Shown piece by piece: positions 11,430 to 21,639 of a stretch of 64,000 nucleotides of DNA. Origin of the DNA: Symbiodinium natans (Eukaryota; Sar; Dinophyceae; Suessiales; Symbiodiniaceae); NCBI GenBank assembly GCA_905221605.1, contig CAJNDS010001225.1, positions 722,069-786,068 of the forward strand, given 5' to 3'. Both the position numbers and the translations under genes were made by a program. The notes below the pieces were generated by a model. That model had not been told where the DNA came from. It ran no database searches and was given only the letters and a program-made list of their open reading frames with translations. Numbering within the stretch: position 1 is the stretch's first letter; each line of letters opens with the position of its first letter.

Positions 11430-11700
11430 GTGACCCCTGAGAACCCCGCAACTCGACTGGAACACAGCCTTCAGGTCCTCTGATGCCTTTCGACGGCTTC
11501 GCTGCCACACTACCACACTAAAACGAAATCGCTCGGAGCAAAAAGGAGGCATGCAGAAGCTATTGGAACTGAATAGGTGGGCAACCTGCGAGCCCCTTGG
11601 GGTTGGGCTCCCCCCAAAATGCGCCCGGAAATTACCCGGCGCCCCGGTGCTGAAAGCAGCATTCATTGATGCGGTTCGTGGGATGCCTTGATGCTGCTTG
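11430..11700. other. non-repeat island open on both strands, candidate exon
   Basis: A plus frame ending in a stop after AAFIDAVRGMP (about 75 codons) and a minus frame (94 codons, 11382-11666) are both open. The plus frame has a more even residue mix, but all well-supported genes here are minus. Strand and product unresolved. Confidence 0.3.
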
Positions 11701-11919
11701 TCGCACCCCCACGTCTCTCCCCCAAAAAAAAAGAACCCTGCATCTTTGTAGTCTAATTATACTCAGAAACAACAAAAAAAAAAGACGCGGTCTACCGTAA
11801 CATGGGAGGGCGGCCCAAGAAGACCAAAGGAGGCTCTGAAACAGCGGTTTCAGTGGGCCGAAGCTACCACGCTGCCACCTCTTGGGGGGTGGATCGAAAC
11901 TGCAGGCCCTTCTTGGTAA

Positions 11920-11982
11920 CCCTAAACCCTAAACCCTAAACCCTAAACCCTAAACCCTAAACCCTAAACCCTAAACCCTGCA
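11920..11982 (-). repeat. (CCCTAAA)n array
   Basis: Eight or so perfect CCCTAAA units between two non-repeat islands. Confidence 0.95.
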
Positions 11983-12079
11983 AACCTAGAGAGGCCCACA
12001 ACTAAGATCACCCCGTCCTCATGGCATCCAAGCCTCTTTCGCCATTCGGCGAAAACGCCGGAACGACACCTCGGGCTTG

Positions 12080-12138
12080 AGTTTTGGGTTTAGGGTTTAG
12101 GGTTTAGGGTTTAGGGTTTAGGGTTTAGGGTTTAGGGT

Positions 12139-12184
<46 letters not shown>

Positions 12185-12330
12185 GATTGAGGATTGAGGA
12201 TTGAGGCTGAGGGTTGAGGGTTGAGGCTTGAGGGTTTAGGATTTAGGGTTCAGGGTTTAGGGTTTAGCGTGTTTCGGGTGTTTAGGGTGTTTCGGGTGTT
12301 TCGGGTATTCAGGGTGTTAGGGGTTTGGGG
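12080..12330 (+). repeat. telomeric array with homogenised GGGTTGA block
   Basis: TTTAGGG units switch abruptly to about eight GGGTTGA units, then GGATTGA units, then TTTAGGG/GTTTCGGG. Confidence 0.9.
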
Positions 12331-12475
12331 TGTTTAGGGCGCTATTTAGCGTTCAGGGACTAGGGTGTGCAGGGTTGAGGGCTTAGGGCTTGGGGGTCCC
12401 CTGCGGGTTTTCTAGCGCTACCTGCCGCGCTCACCACTGCCGCACATCGCCACCGCACTGATAGTAGTGCACTTG

Positions 12476-12520
12476 GGATGCTCCCCCTTATACTAACAGT
12501 CCTGAATAGGGATTTGCGTA
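12476..12520. mobile_element. MITE family A fragment
   Basis: GGATGCTCCCCCTTATACTAACAG is the left inverted repeat of family A (complete copies near 16.6, 19.1, 19.4 and 39.0 kb). The right end is missing. Confidence 0.65.
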
Positions 12521-12639
12521 CAACAGCACAGCACCCTGCTGCACATCTCACACCAGGAGACACACAACCTTACATACTCCTCCTTCTTCGACGGACAGGA
12601 ACTGGTCTAGAGTACTGGTGGCGTTTAGTAATCTAAGGT

Positions 12640-12965
12640 TCGGGGTTGGGTTTAGGGTTTAGGGTTTAGGGCTTAGGGTTTAGGGTTTGGGGTTTAGGGT
12701 TTAGGGGTTAGGGTTTAGGGTTTAGGGTTTAGGGTTTAGGCTTTAGGGTTTGGAGTTTGGGGGTTTCGGGTTTAGGGTAGAGGGTTCAGGGTTTAGGGTT
12801 TAGGTTTTAGGTTTAGGGTTTAGGGTTTAGGGTAGAGGGTTTAGGGTTTAGGGTTTAGGGTTTAGGGTTTAGGTTTTAGGTTTAGGGTTTAGGGTTTTGG
12901 GTTTAGGGTTTGGGGTTTAGGGTTTAGGGTTTAGGGTTTAAGGGTTTAAGGGTTTAGGGTTTAGG
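12640..12965 (+). repeat. (TTTAGGG)n array
   Basis: About 325 bases of TTTAGGG with scattered TTTGGGG, TAGAGGG and TTTTAGG variants. Confidence 0.95.
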
Positions 12966-13335
12966 CCCTCCGATTGGGGATGCGGTGGAAAAATGCCTAA
13001 GTTGGTGTGGCTCTTCGTACGTATCAGTTGCACCACCCCTCCTTAGAGCGGACGAGCCTGGTAGGAACAGACCACGTTGACAACAGGCCTGCTTCCTGAA
13101 AGTACGAATAGCCATTCCCAAGTCGCAACCTCGCAATGGAGCATGCTCACCATGGCGGCGCAGAACTTCCGCATACTCGCACTGCGACGTGTTCGCGGTG
13201 ACGGCAAGAGTAGACAACAGCGCACCCAGCCCCTCTTGGAATCGAGAGTGACCACTGGAACTGCACAAAAGGAACTACAGCGCCGCCTATGCGAACAACT
13301 TCGGCATCACCGGAGCAAAAAGACAAGGCAACCCT
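12966..13335. other. 370-base non-repeat island open on both strands
   Basis: Minus frame of about 100 codons (12954-13268) and plus frame of 86 codons (13077-13337). No clear domain. It may hold an exon of the minus-strand ankyrin gene lying upstream at 13.9-16.9 kb, but I cannot show that. Confidence 0.35.
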
Positions 13336-13574
13336 AAGCCCTGAACACCAAACCTTATTGGAGCACCAACAAGATGGGTATTTCCCAAAATCAGGGGCCC
13401 TTATAGACCAACCCTAAACCCGAAACCCTAAACCAGCAGCCCCAAGCGTTCATCCTCATTATTGGAATCCACCCGCAGAAATGGGTCGGGGCTTCAGGTT
13501 CAGGGTTTAGGGTTCAGCATCTCAACCATCAGAACACCGGTTGCCGATTGACCGAAATCGTACAAAGGTTGAAA

Positions 13575-13640
13575 AATATAGACATATATATATATATATA
13601 TATATTTTTTTGTATGTGCATATATATATGTATATACATG
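13575..13640. repeat. (TA)n/(CATA)n microsatellite
   Basis: Alternating TA and TATG tract. The translated Tyr/Ile-rich frame through it is an artefact. Confidence 0.9.
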
Positions 13641-13881
13641 TATCTGGGAAAGAAAGGGTTTAGGGTTTAGGGTGCTCAGGGTGGTTAGGGTGCTTCGGGT
13701 TTGGGGTTTTGGGTGTTTAGGGTTTAGGGCTTGGGGTTTAGGGTGCAACTTACCGATCCCTTCGCGCACAAACCTCAACCCTGGACCCTGCACTTCGCAA
13801 CCCACAAGATGGGCCTTTCCCAAAACAAGGGACCCTCATATACCCCAAAACTTGGGATCTTAATAGGGATTAAAGCGCCCC

Positions 13882-13917
<36 letters not shown>

Positions 13918-13944
13918 ACTAAGGGCTGTTAGTGCATCCTTGGG

Positions 13945-14008
13945 GCGATCTGCAAGTCACCTCCTAGCAGTTCCTGGATCTCCGCGTGCGAACCCTGCTG
14001 GTGGAGAG
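13945..14008 (-). CDS. candidate ankyrin-like exon
   Basis: The minus strand encodes a segment with SHAEIQELL, which fits the second half of an ankyrin repeat (position-specific helix 2). It lies downstream of two better ankyrin exons on the same strand and is followed by a 460-base telomeric array, taken to be the intron. It is short, and the family call is tentative. Confidence 0.4.
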
Positions 14009-14470
14009 GGTTTAGGGTTTAGGGTGTAGGGTTTAGGGTTTAGGGTTTAGGGTTTAGGGTTTAGGGTTTGGGGTTTGGGTTTGGAGTTTGGGGGTTTAGG
14101 GTTTTAGGGTTTAGGGTTTAGGGTTTAGGGTTTAGGGTTTAGGCTTTGGGGTTTGGGGTTTAGGGTTTGGGGTTTAGGGTTTAGGGTTTAGGGTTTGGGG
14201 TTTGGGGTTTAGGTTTAGGGTTTAGGGTTTAGGGTTTAGGGTTTAGGGTTTAGGGTTTAGGGTTTAGGGTTTAGGGTTTAGGGTTTAGGGTTTTAGTGTT
14301 TAGGGTTTAGGGTTTAGGGTTTAGGGTTTAGGGTTTAGGGTTTAGGGTTTAGGGTTTAGGGTTTAGGGTTTGGGGTTTGGGGTTTGGAGTTTGGGGGTTT
14401 AGGGTTTAGGGTTTAGGCTTTAGGGTTTGGAGTTTGGGGGTTTCGGGTTTAGGGTAGAGGGTTTAGCGTT
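14009..14470 (+). repeat. 460-base (TTTAGGG)n array
   Basis: Long, nearly regular array with TTTGGGG and TTTGGAG variants. It lies between ankyrin-like exon candidates, so it is probably intronic (gene sense CCCTAAA). Confidence 0.95.
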
Positions 14471-14849
14471 TAGGATTTATTCGGGCTGGTGGCTATTGGA
14501 GTGTCCGGCCGCGTGCCCAGTATGCCTTATGTACTCGAAGGTCTCTAAACGTGAAGGTTTAGGATTTAGGGTTCAGGGCTTCGGGACCTCAAATACGATC
14601 CAATGCTCTCCCCAACCTGGAATATGGCGCCCATAGAGCCTCATCTCTTTGGTACTGCTGCTGTAGTGTTTAGGGTTTAGGATTTAGGGTTCGGGGTTTA
14701 GGGCTTAGGGTTCAGGGCTTAGGGCTCTGGTTTGGGGGCAGTTGAGGTGGGGGTTCATGAAGGACCCACATGACTACCGCGGATGCCTGAACAAACCGTC
14801 CCTCGTTCCAGCCATATAGGCGATCAGGGATTTCAGCCCTGAACCCTAA

Positions 14850-14990
14850 CCTTAGACCCTAAACCCTAAACCCTGAACCCTAAACCGTAAACCCTAAAAC
14901 CCTAGACCCTAAACCCTAAACCCTAAACCCTAAACCCTAAACCCTAAACCCTAAACCCTAAACCCTAAACCCTAAACCCTGAACCCCAAG
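14850..14990 (-). repeat. (CCCTAAA)n array
   Basis: About 140 bases of near-perfect units. The island before it (14735-14830) is open on the minus strand but unidentified. Confidence 0.95.
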
Positions 14991-15574
14991 CCCTACACCT
15001 TCTGCCTTCAGGGCTTCGGGCCTTGCAGCTTCCGACTCAGGGTTTGGGGCCTTAGGGTTTAGGGTTTAGGGTTTAGGCTTTGGGGTTTAGGGTTTAGGGT
15101 TTAGGTTCAGGGTTTAGGGTTTAGGGTTTGGGGTTTGGGGTTTGGGGTTTGGGTTTTGGGTTTAGGGCTTTGGGGTTTAGGGCTTGGTCTTGGCTCGGGG
15201 ATGTAACCGCCCCAGTGGGATGCAGGCAGCTCCACTGAAAACCTAGGACCCGAAAGCCTTAAACCCTTTAACCCTGAACCCCCCTTAGGCCCTTGGCCCC
15301 CTTAAACCCTCCAGCCCTCAAACCCTTAAGCCCCTTCCCCTCCTGAAACCCTAACCCTAAACCCTAAACCGTAAACCCTGAAGCCTAAACCCTAAACACT
15401 AGACCCTACCCGCCGGAAACCCTGAACCCTGAACCCTAGACCCTAAAGAGGATTGGTAAGTGCTTGGGTTTTTCCAGGGCTTAGGGCCGTATTCCACAGG
15501 TGGGATGTGTCTCCCCTCAAGGGTTCCTAGCGAAACTGCCAGACTCCACGGAAACTCTCCACCAATCAATACCA

Positions 15575-16920
15575 CATGTCCGCGCGCCTTCTTGTTTGAT
15601 TTCTTCGCGATGTCTAGCGCTGTGTGGCCTGCGGATGTCTTCTGCCTGGCAGCTACAGACATTTCAGGGTCTAGGGGTTTGGGGTTTAGGGTTTAGGGCG
15701 TTTGGGGTTGAAGGTTTGCTGTGATGTGGTGCAGAAGCTGTGAAGGTTGGGATGCAGCCTAGCTTCGTGAAATATGAAGAGCGAATGTGGGGGGCCGTCT
15801 AACGCTTATGTCCCACCCCAGGCCGTCTCAAGCAGCAAGACCACCCTCACCTATTCCTTTTAGGGTTTAGGCCTAAACTCCAGTCAATTGCCTACTTCCA
15901 AAAAGGGTTCTTCCGTCCAGTAGTACATGGGAGTCCCGGGCAATTCGCAGGACAACAGTCATCATCATGATCATCATCATCATCATCAACATCACTGTAT
16001 AGACAGTAAGTACATCAACGAGACAAGCAATGACAGTAGTATTTCTGGGGAGTAAGACGCAATAGTAGAAACTACTGATAAGAGCAATCGTATGATGTAG
16101 TATCTGTGAGAATGATAAGAAGAAGAAAAGTAGAATAGTACAGATGATGATGACAATAGCAGCAACCGGAACAACAATAATCAAGAGCAACAGAAAGACC
16201 AGCGGCCCACGCGATGGTATGAACAGTGCCCAAAAGAGGGGTGGCAGGGGGGGGTGCACAAGGGTTCAGAGCTTAGGGCTTAGGGTTTAGGGCTGAGGGT
16301 TTAGGGTTTAGGGTTTAGGGTTTAGGGCTCAGGGCTCCAGCGCCTCACGAGTCTCTCCTTTGATGCCGAGGTGCTGCGGATCCGCTCCTGCAGCAAGAAG
16401 CTCGCGCACGAGTCGGACGTCTCCTGCCATCGAGGCAACTGAGGGTTTAGGGTTGAACCCTGAACCCTAAACCCTAGAACCCAAAATCCCGAACCCTAAA
16501 CCACCCTCAACCACCCTCAAGCCGCCCCCTAAGGTCTAAGAAGATATCTCCGCGAGATGCCCTGCACCATGGGATGTTTCCCCTAAAACTAACAGTCCTC
16601 AAGAGAATTATGATAGGGGGGTTGGGGGGGGTACTAGTATCCCTGCTAAGGACTCTTAGTATCAGGGGGAAGATCCAAAGTTGCACCGTTCGACTCCTTC
16701 TTTGGCGGCAAAGTGGATAGGGTAGATGACCTGCGACCGGGGCGACTCTCTGAGGTGTCGGACTCTACGGGCGTTCAAGGGCCTCAGGGCTCTAAGGGCG
16801 TTTAGGGTTTAGGGTTTAGGGTTTAGGGTTTAGGGTTTAGGGTTTAGGGTTTAGGGTTTAAGGGTTTTGGGGGTTGTCAAGGGTAGATGACCTGCGACCG
16901 GGGCGACTCTTTGGGTTTCG
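15575..16920 (-). CDS. ankyrin-repeat protein gene, partial
   Basis: Ankyrin repeats mediate protein-protein contact. Exon 16697-16730 joins to the exon ending at 16423 to give PIHFAAKEGDVRLVRELLAA followed by GADPQ, a textbook ankyrin repeat (xxPLHxAAxxGxxxLVxxLLxxGADxx). A further exon at about 15580-15660 gives AGHTALDIAKK, the start of the next repeat. The intron 16424-16696 has GA-AG borders and holds a MITE family A copy; its ends share AGGAG. The intron 16731-16891 contains a TTTAGGG array and is flanked by an exact 31-base direct repeat with AG|GT inside it. Exons outside this core are not fixed and neither gene end is seen, so the protein may be larger and carry other domains. Confidence is high for ankyrin repeats, low for full extent. 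Confidence 0.75.
15950..16200. repeat. AT-rich degenerate ATC/TGA trinucleotide island
   Basis: Starts with ATCATCATC repeats and decays into AGTA/ATCG-rich sequence. A hydrophobic frame on the minus strand (128 codons, 15873-16259) derives from this composition and is probably spurious. It resembles islands at 51.2-51.6 and 55.3-56.0 kb. Confidence 0.6.
16572..16676. mobile_element. MITE family A copy inside ankyrin intron
   Basis: Inverted ends GGATGTTTCCCCTAAAACTA and TTAGTATCAGGGGGAAGATCC. The host intron has GA-AG borders and AGGAG at both edges, so the element may have created or enlarged the intron. Confidence 0.8.
16731..16891 (-). other. 161-base telomeric intron between 31-base direct repeats
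   Basis: Identical 31-base repeats lie at 16719-16749 and 16880-16910. Each contains CGGTCGCAG|GTCATC in gene sense, so splicing from the first AG|GT to the second restores one copy. The interior holds a TTTAGGG array (about 16799-16870). Confidence 0.7.
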
Positions 16921-17194
16921 GACATTCAGGGCTTTAAGGGTCAAAAGCGTTAAAATCTTTAAGAGCTTTCAGGGTTTAGAACGTAGGGTTAAGAGTTTAG
17001 GGCTCAGGGTCTCTAAGGGCTTCAAAGGCTTTAAGGGCTTCAAGGGTTGCTCAAGGTTGCGCATACTTCAGAACCCTTGAAGGGGGATGAGGAAGCACAT
17101 TAAAGGGGCTGCGCAACCTCCCTTAGATACACCCTAAGCCCTAAACCCTAAACCCTAAGTCGCGCAATTGGGGGTTGCGATGTAGGGTTCGAGA

Positions 17195-17199
17195 AAAGA

Positions 17200-17237
<38 letters not shown>

Positions 17238-17255
17238 GTCCCTCTCTGTCTGCCT
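17195..17255. repeat. (CT)n microsatellite
   Basis: About 25 CT dinucleotides with a few interruptions. Confidence 0.95.
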
Positions 17256-17289
17256 CTTTGCTTGGGATTGGAAGTTTAGGGCTTCGGGC

Positions 17290-17367
17290 CTAAGGTTTAG
17301 GGTTTAGGGTTTAGGGTTTAGGGTTTAGGGTTTAGGGTTTAGGGTTTAGGGTTTAGGGTTTAGGGCC
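17290..17367 (+). repeat. (TTTAGGG)n array
   Basis: Eleven near-perfect units. Confidence 0.95.
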
Positions 17368-17814
17368 TACATGCGCGGGAGGCTTCTAGGTCAGGCAACT
17401 GCCATGGAAAAAACCTGCGAAACCCACGCCCTGTACACATTGCTGGCCTCGAACCCGCCCCATGGTTTAGGGCTTCGTGGCCAGCGTTAACATCTGAATC
17501 CTGAACCTTTCAGAGCCCGACATCACCTTCACCACCTTAAAACCTCGGGATTCCTAAAATTTCCGAGTGAGCCCGGTCAAAAACCCAAACAGTAAAACCT
17601 TGGGCCCTATACCCCCAACTCCAAGCCCATGCAAACCCTGAACCCTTTTTACCCTGAACTCCAAATCCCTAACCCTAAACCCTAAACCCTAAACCCTGAA
17701 CCCTGAACCCTCCACCGCCCAGCCTCTGTTTTGAACAGGAAGAAGCCTTTACCACCACCCTCTCTTGGGCTGTTCACACCGCCAGGAAACCCGATCCTGA
17801 GTCTCGGGCTTCTT

Positions 17815-18175
17815 CGGGTTTGAGGGTTTAAGGGTTTAAGGGTTTGAGGGATTAAGGGTTTAAGGGCTTAAGGGCTTAAGGGCTTAAGGGTTTAAGGGTT
17901 TTAGAGTTTAGGGTGAAGGTTTAGGGGGTGAGGGTTTCGGGTTTGGGGTTTGGGGGTTTTCACCCCTTGCCTGGGTCGGGAGCCGCTTTGCGCAGGCTGC
18001 TGGGGAGGTTTAGGGTTTGCAGGGTATAGGGTTTTAGGGTTTTAGGGTTCAGGGTTCAGGGTTTAGGGTTTAGGGTTTAGGGTTTAGGGTTTAGGGTTTA
18101 GGGTTTAGGGTTTAGGGTTTAGGGTTTAGGGTTTAGGGTTTAGGGTTTAGGGTTTAGGTTCAGGGTTTAGAATGT
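17815..18175 (+). repeat. telomeric arrays with a GGGTTTAA sub-block
   Basis: TTTAAGGG eight-base units (about 17820-17900) and then a regular TTTAGGG array (about 18055-18160). The two are separated by a short non-repeat piece. Confidence 0.9.
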
Positions 18176-18800
18176 AGGTCTACAAGTGCCTCAAGCTGAG
18201 GCCATCCTCACGACCTGGCTGACTGGGTCCCTGACCCCGAAAGCCCAGAACCCCCATCCCGGTGCTAAACCCTAAGCCCTAAGCGCTCAGTGCTCTAAGC
18301 CCGCCCTAAGCCCTAAACTCTAAGCCCGAAGCCCTGATCCTGGATGGATTCTGCATAAGCCTCATAGTTTCCCCCGCCCCCGCCCCCCCCCGGGCAACCC
18401 CCCCCCCCCCCCCGGACCCTTCAGAAAAGTTTGTTTCTACTGGCTGGCTCTTACGGAGCCAACATGTCCTAGCAAGAGGCCTTTTGTGTGCGGGAAGGTT
18501 GGAGGTCTGGGAAGGGGGGGGGCGGGGGGGCGGGGGTTGGGGGCTTGGGGGGGGGGCCCCAAGCCTGAAGCTCCTAAACCCCTCAACCCGAAACCCGGCA
18601 AGCCCTAAACCCCAAGCCCCAAGTCCTAAACCCTAAAAACCAAAACCTAAACCCCAAAAACCCAGGTAAGTTGAGGGGGGACGGAAGCCCAGAACTTAAC
18701 CTTCGAGTCCGACGCCCCCTGACAGGCACAGGGCTCAGGGGGCCCAGTGCCTGGGCTAGGGCTTGCAGAAGGTCCCTAGGCCCCTGAAAGCCCTCAAACC
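18176..18800. other. island with poly-C/poly-G tracts, no confident gene
   Basis: Contains CCCCCGCCCC and long C or G homopolymers (18370-18415 and 18505-18560). The minus strand is open at 18660-18800 but no family is recognised. Confidence 0.4.
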
Positions 18801-18939
18801 CCACAGCGTTGAGGGTTTAGGGTTTCGGGGATAGGGTTGGGGTTTTAGGTTAAGGGTTTAGGGTTTAGGGTTTAGGGTTTGGGGTTTCGGGTTTCGGGTT
18901 GAGGGTTTGGGGTTTAGGGTTTAGGGTTTAGTTTGGGGA

Positions 18940-19012
18940 AGCTCCGGCAAGGATCTCGCGCAGGAAGTTCAACAGATCTTCCTCGGCCTCTCGGGTGGGG
19001 AGGTCTCAGGCC
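18940..19012 (-). CDS. candidate exon, unknown product
   Basis: The minus frame encodes an acidic amphipathic helix-like segment, EAEEDLLNFLREILAG. It is directly downstream, in gene sense, of a MITE family A copy. Product unknown. Confidence 0.4.
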
Positions 19013-19026
19013 TTGGGGTCTGACGA

Positions 19027-19122
19027 GGACGTTCCCCCTAAAACCCACAGTCCTCAATAGGGATTCTAATCGGGGGGTACTATAATCTCTATCAAGGACC
19101 CATAGGATAAGGGGGAACATCC
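19027..19122. mobile_element. MITE family A copy (96 bases)
   Basis: Ends GGACGTTCCCCC and GGGGGAACATCC are inverted repeats. The internal AGTCCTCAATAGGG and ATCAAGGACC are also mutually inverted. This is a compact, probably non-autonomous element. Confidence 0.85.
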
Positions 19123-19320
19123 CAAGGTTTAGGGTTTACGGCTTAGGTACGCGCCCTTCAAGAAACCCTAAACCCTAAACCCTAAACCCTAAACCCTAAA
19201 CCCTAAACCCTTCTTGCTCATCCTCGCTTTCCGGCTCGCGAGCACGTCTATGCTACGAGTGCGTGGGAATGACCAGGGCCTCCATGCCCGGACGATGACC
19301 ACGTTAGGCACTAAGACGAG

Positions 19321-19490
19321 GGATGCTCCCTTATACTCACAGTCCCTAATAGGGTTTAGGGTTTAGGGTTTAGGGTTTAGGGTTTAGGGTTTAGGGTTTA
19401 GGGTTTAGGGTTCAGGGTTTAGAGTTTAGGGTTAGTAACCCCCCATTATCATCCCTAGTAAGGACTCTTAGTATACGGGGGGGAACATCC
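19321..19490. mobile_element. MITE family A copy split by a telomeric array
   Basis: Left end GGATGCTCCCTTATACTCAC and right end GTATACGGGGGGGAACATCC match family A. Between AGTCCCTAAT and AGTAACCCCCC lies an array of about 83 bases of TTTAGGG (19350-19433) that is absent from the copies near 19.07 and 39.05 kb. The array begins exactly where the element itself reads AATAGGG. Confidence 0.85.
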
Positions 19491-19494
19491 GAAA

Positions 19495-20065
19495 GCAAGA
19501 ACCATGAAGGAGCACGCTCGTCAGATGGTCAAGGCATTCGACAGATGGCTCGTAGCAGGCAGCGTGGTTTAGGGTTTAGGGGTTTAGAGGTTTAGGGGTT
19601 TAGGGGGTTTAGGGGGTTTAGGGGGTTTAGGGGGTTTAGGGGGTTTAGGGGGTTTAGGGGGTTTAGGGGGGTTTGGGGGGGTTTAGGGGGTTTAGGGGGT
19701 TTAGGGGGTTTAGGGGGTTTAGGGGGTTTAGGGGGTTTAGGGGTTTAGGGGGTTCAGGGGGTTTAGGGGGTTTAGGGGGTTTAGGGGGTTAGGGGGTTTA
19801 GGGGGTTTAGGGGGTTTAGGGGGTTTAGGGGGTTTAGGGGGTTTAGGGGGTTTAGGGGGTTTAGGGGGTTTAGGGTTTAGGGTTTAGGGCTGAGATGGCA
19901 CCAGGCTTTCCACGTAGCGCACCGTCACAAAAGAATGGGCCGCGATTTCGTGAACGCTTTTGATCCCTTCGCGCGACCGCTGGGTCTGGCGGGACAATGC
20001 GAATTCGCTGTGCCTGCCGTGTTTCTTGTCCGGCACTTCCCCAGCCCTGAACCTCTCAGCTGTGT
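19495..20065 (-). CDS. candidate exons of an unidentified gene
   Basis: Two islands are open on the minus strand: 19890-20060 (containing EGIKSVHEIAAHSFVTVRYV) and 19495-19565 (YEPSVECLDHLTSVLLHG). A TTTAGGGGG array separates them. The first island is also open on plus for 73 codons. Residue composition favours minus, but no domain is recognised. Confidence 0.4.
19565..19885 (+). repeat. TTTAGGGGG (nine-base) variant array
   Basis: About 35 units with five Gs instead of three, highly regular, grading back to TTTAGGG at the right edge. It is the only long array of this length class in the window. Confidence 0.95.
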
Positions 20066-20149
20066 TTTCCGAGAAGGGCTTTTTTCAGGGTGCCAAGGTT
20101 TAGGGTTCAGGGCCCTACACGCTAAACCGTCAGTTCCAGGTTACCGGGT

Positions 20150-20225
20150 ACCCTAAACCCTAAACCCTAACCCCTCAACCCTCAACCCTCAACCCTAAAC
20201 CCTAAACCCTAAACCCTAAACCCTA
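20150..20225 (-). repeat. (CCCTAAA)n array
   Basis: CCCTAAA and CCCTCAA units. Confidence 0.9.
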
Positions 20226-20264
20226 GGGGGCCCTGGAGCCTTACACTTTGGGGCTTAGCGTCTG

Positions 20265-20375
20265 GGGTTTTGGGTTGAAGCCGGAGAAAACAGAGCAGCC
20301 CGGCCTGCATCTTCTTTCGCCTCGGATCTCACGAAGTAACGCTTGGGATGGAGGCTCTACTATCGGGGCCTGAAT
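20265..20375 (-). CDS. candidate exon, unknown product
   Basis: The minus strand is open for about 32 codons (EPPSQALLREIRGERRC within it). It is flanked by telomeric arrays on both sides, as are the proven exons of the other genes. Unidentified. Confidence 0.35.
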
Positions 20376-20384
20376 AGTTAGAAT

Positions 20385-20507
20385 AGGGTTTAGGGTTTAG
20401 GGTTTAGGGTTTAGGGTTTAGGGTTTAGGGTTTAGGGTTTAGGGTTTAGGGTTTAGGGTTTAGGGTTTAGGGTTTAGGGTTTAGGGTTTAGGGTTTAGGG
20501 TTTAGGG
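20385..20507 (+). repeat. (TTTAGGG)n array
   Basis: Seventeen or so perfect units. Confidence 0.95.
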
Positions 20508-21019
20508 TATTTATAGTAGAATTATGAAGGGGCCATAAGGGAATACTATTAGCAGCTATTCCGACCCGTATATTACGCTTCATGCGGGGCTTCAGAGTTT
20601 TCGGGCTTGGAAGGCTTTGTCTAAGGTTTTAGGGTGACTGAACCCTAAACCCTAAGCCCCCTAAACCCTAACCTTAACCCGACTCTTGGGTTTAGTTAGG
20701 ATGAGAGTTTAAGGCTCAGTCTCGACAAAGCGAGATTCGAGGGCTGGAACATCCGGAACGAGCCAGAAGACCCCTGGTTTTGGGGTTTCGGGTTCAGGGT
20801 TTTCCTGGTTTCAGGTTTGGGTTTAGGGTTTAGAGTTTCGGGTTTAGGGTTTGGGGAGCTTGCAAAACCCTAAACCCCAACCCTTGAGCCATAAACCCTA
20901 AGCCTCAAGCCTAAACCTCAAGGCTTCGGGCTTGGGGTTTAGAGCTGTGGGTTTAGGATGTAGGGGGTTTCAGATTCTGGGTTTTCAGGCAAAACCCCAA
21001 ACCCTAAACCCTAAACCCT

Positions 21020-21145
21020 CTTAAGCCCGGCGGCAGGCGCTTCGCGCGGCTATCTTCGGAGGGAAGACGCTTCAGGCTGTCCAGCGAAGCGACGGTTGAT
21101 GCGGAGCTCTTGGTTGATTCCGTACTCTCCTTGGAGGACTTTAGG
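21020..21145 (-). CDS. candidate exon, Ser/Lys-rich
   Basis: The minus strand is open and encodes a low-complexity Ser/Thr/Lys stretch (SSASTVASLDSLKRLPSEDS). It may be a linker of an unidentified protein. Confidence 0.35.
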
Positions 21146-21149
21146 GTTT

Positions 21150-21570
21150 AGGGCTTTTTAGGGTTTAGGGTTTAGGGTTTAGGGTCTAGGGTTTAGGGTT
21201 TAGGGTTTAGGGCTTAGGGTTGGAGGAGGAGGAGGAGGAGGAGGTTTTAGGGTTTAAGGGTTGTTAGGGTGTTTTAGGGTTTAGAGTTTTGGGGTTTAGG
21301 GATTTTCTTGGAGGAGGAGGAGGGTAATTTTCTTGTGTTTTTGTTTTGGTTGTAGGGGGAGGAGGAGGAGGAGGTGGTTAGGGTTTTTAGGGTTTGGGGT
21401 GTAGGGTTTAGGGTACAGGGAGAAGGGTTTAGGGCGTTAGGGCGTCAGGGCGTCAAGGCGTTAGGAAGTTTGGGCGTTAGGGCGTTGGGGCATTATGGTG
21501 GTAGGGGTCAGGGGTTTAGGAGGGTGCGGGTCGGGGGGCTTCAAAGACAAAACACTTGATGGCTTGAAGT
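21150..21570 (+). repeat. telomere-like and GGAGGA repeat region
   Basis: TTTAGGG variants interspersed with three (GGAGGA)n tracts (about 21221, 21310 and 21358) and GGGCGTTA units. Confidence 0.8.
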
Positions 21571-21572
21571 TG

Positions 21573-21632
21573 GGATGTTCCCCCTTATACTAACAATCCT
21601 CAATAGGAATTTCAGTACCCCCTAGTATAATC
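21573..21632. mobile_element. MITE family A left half
   Basis: GGATGTTCCCCCTTATACTA and AATCCTCAATAGGAATTTC match family A. The right end is replaced by the AT-rich island. Confidence 0.65.
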
Positions 21633-21639
21633 CCCTTCG

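Noticed and set aside
15873-16259. 128-codon hydrophobic minus frame resembling a membrane protein
   Set aside because: Composition follows the degenerate ATC/TGA trinucleotide island (runs of Met and Ile/Val); no residue pattern of a real transporter.
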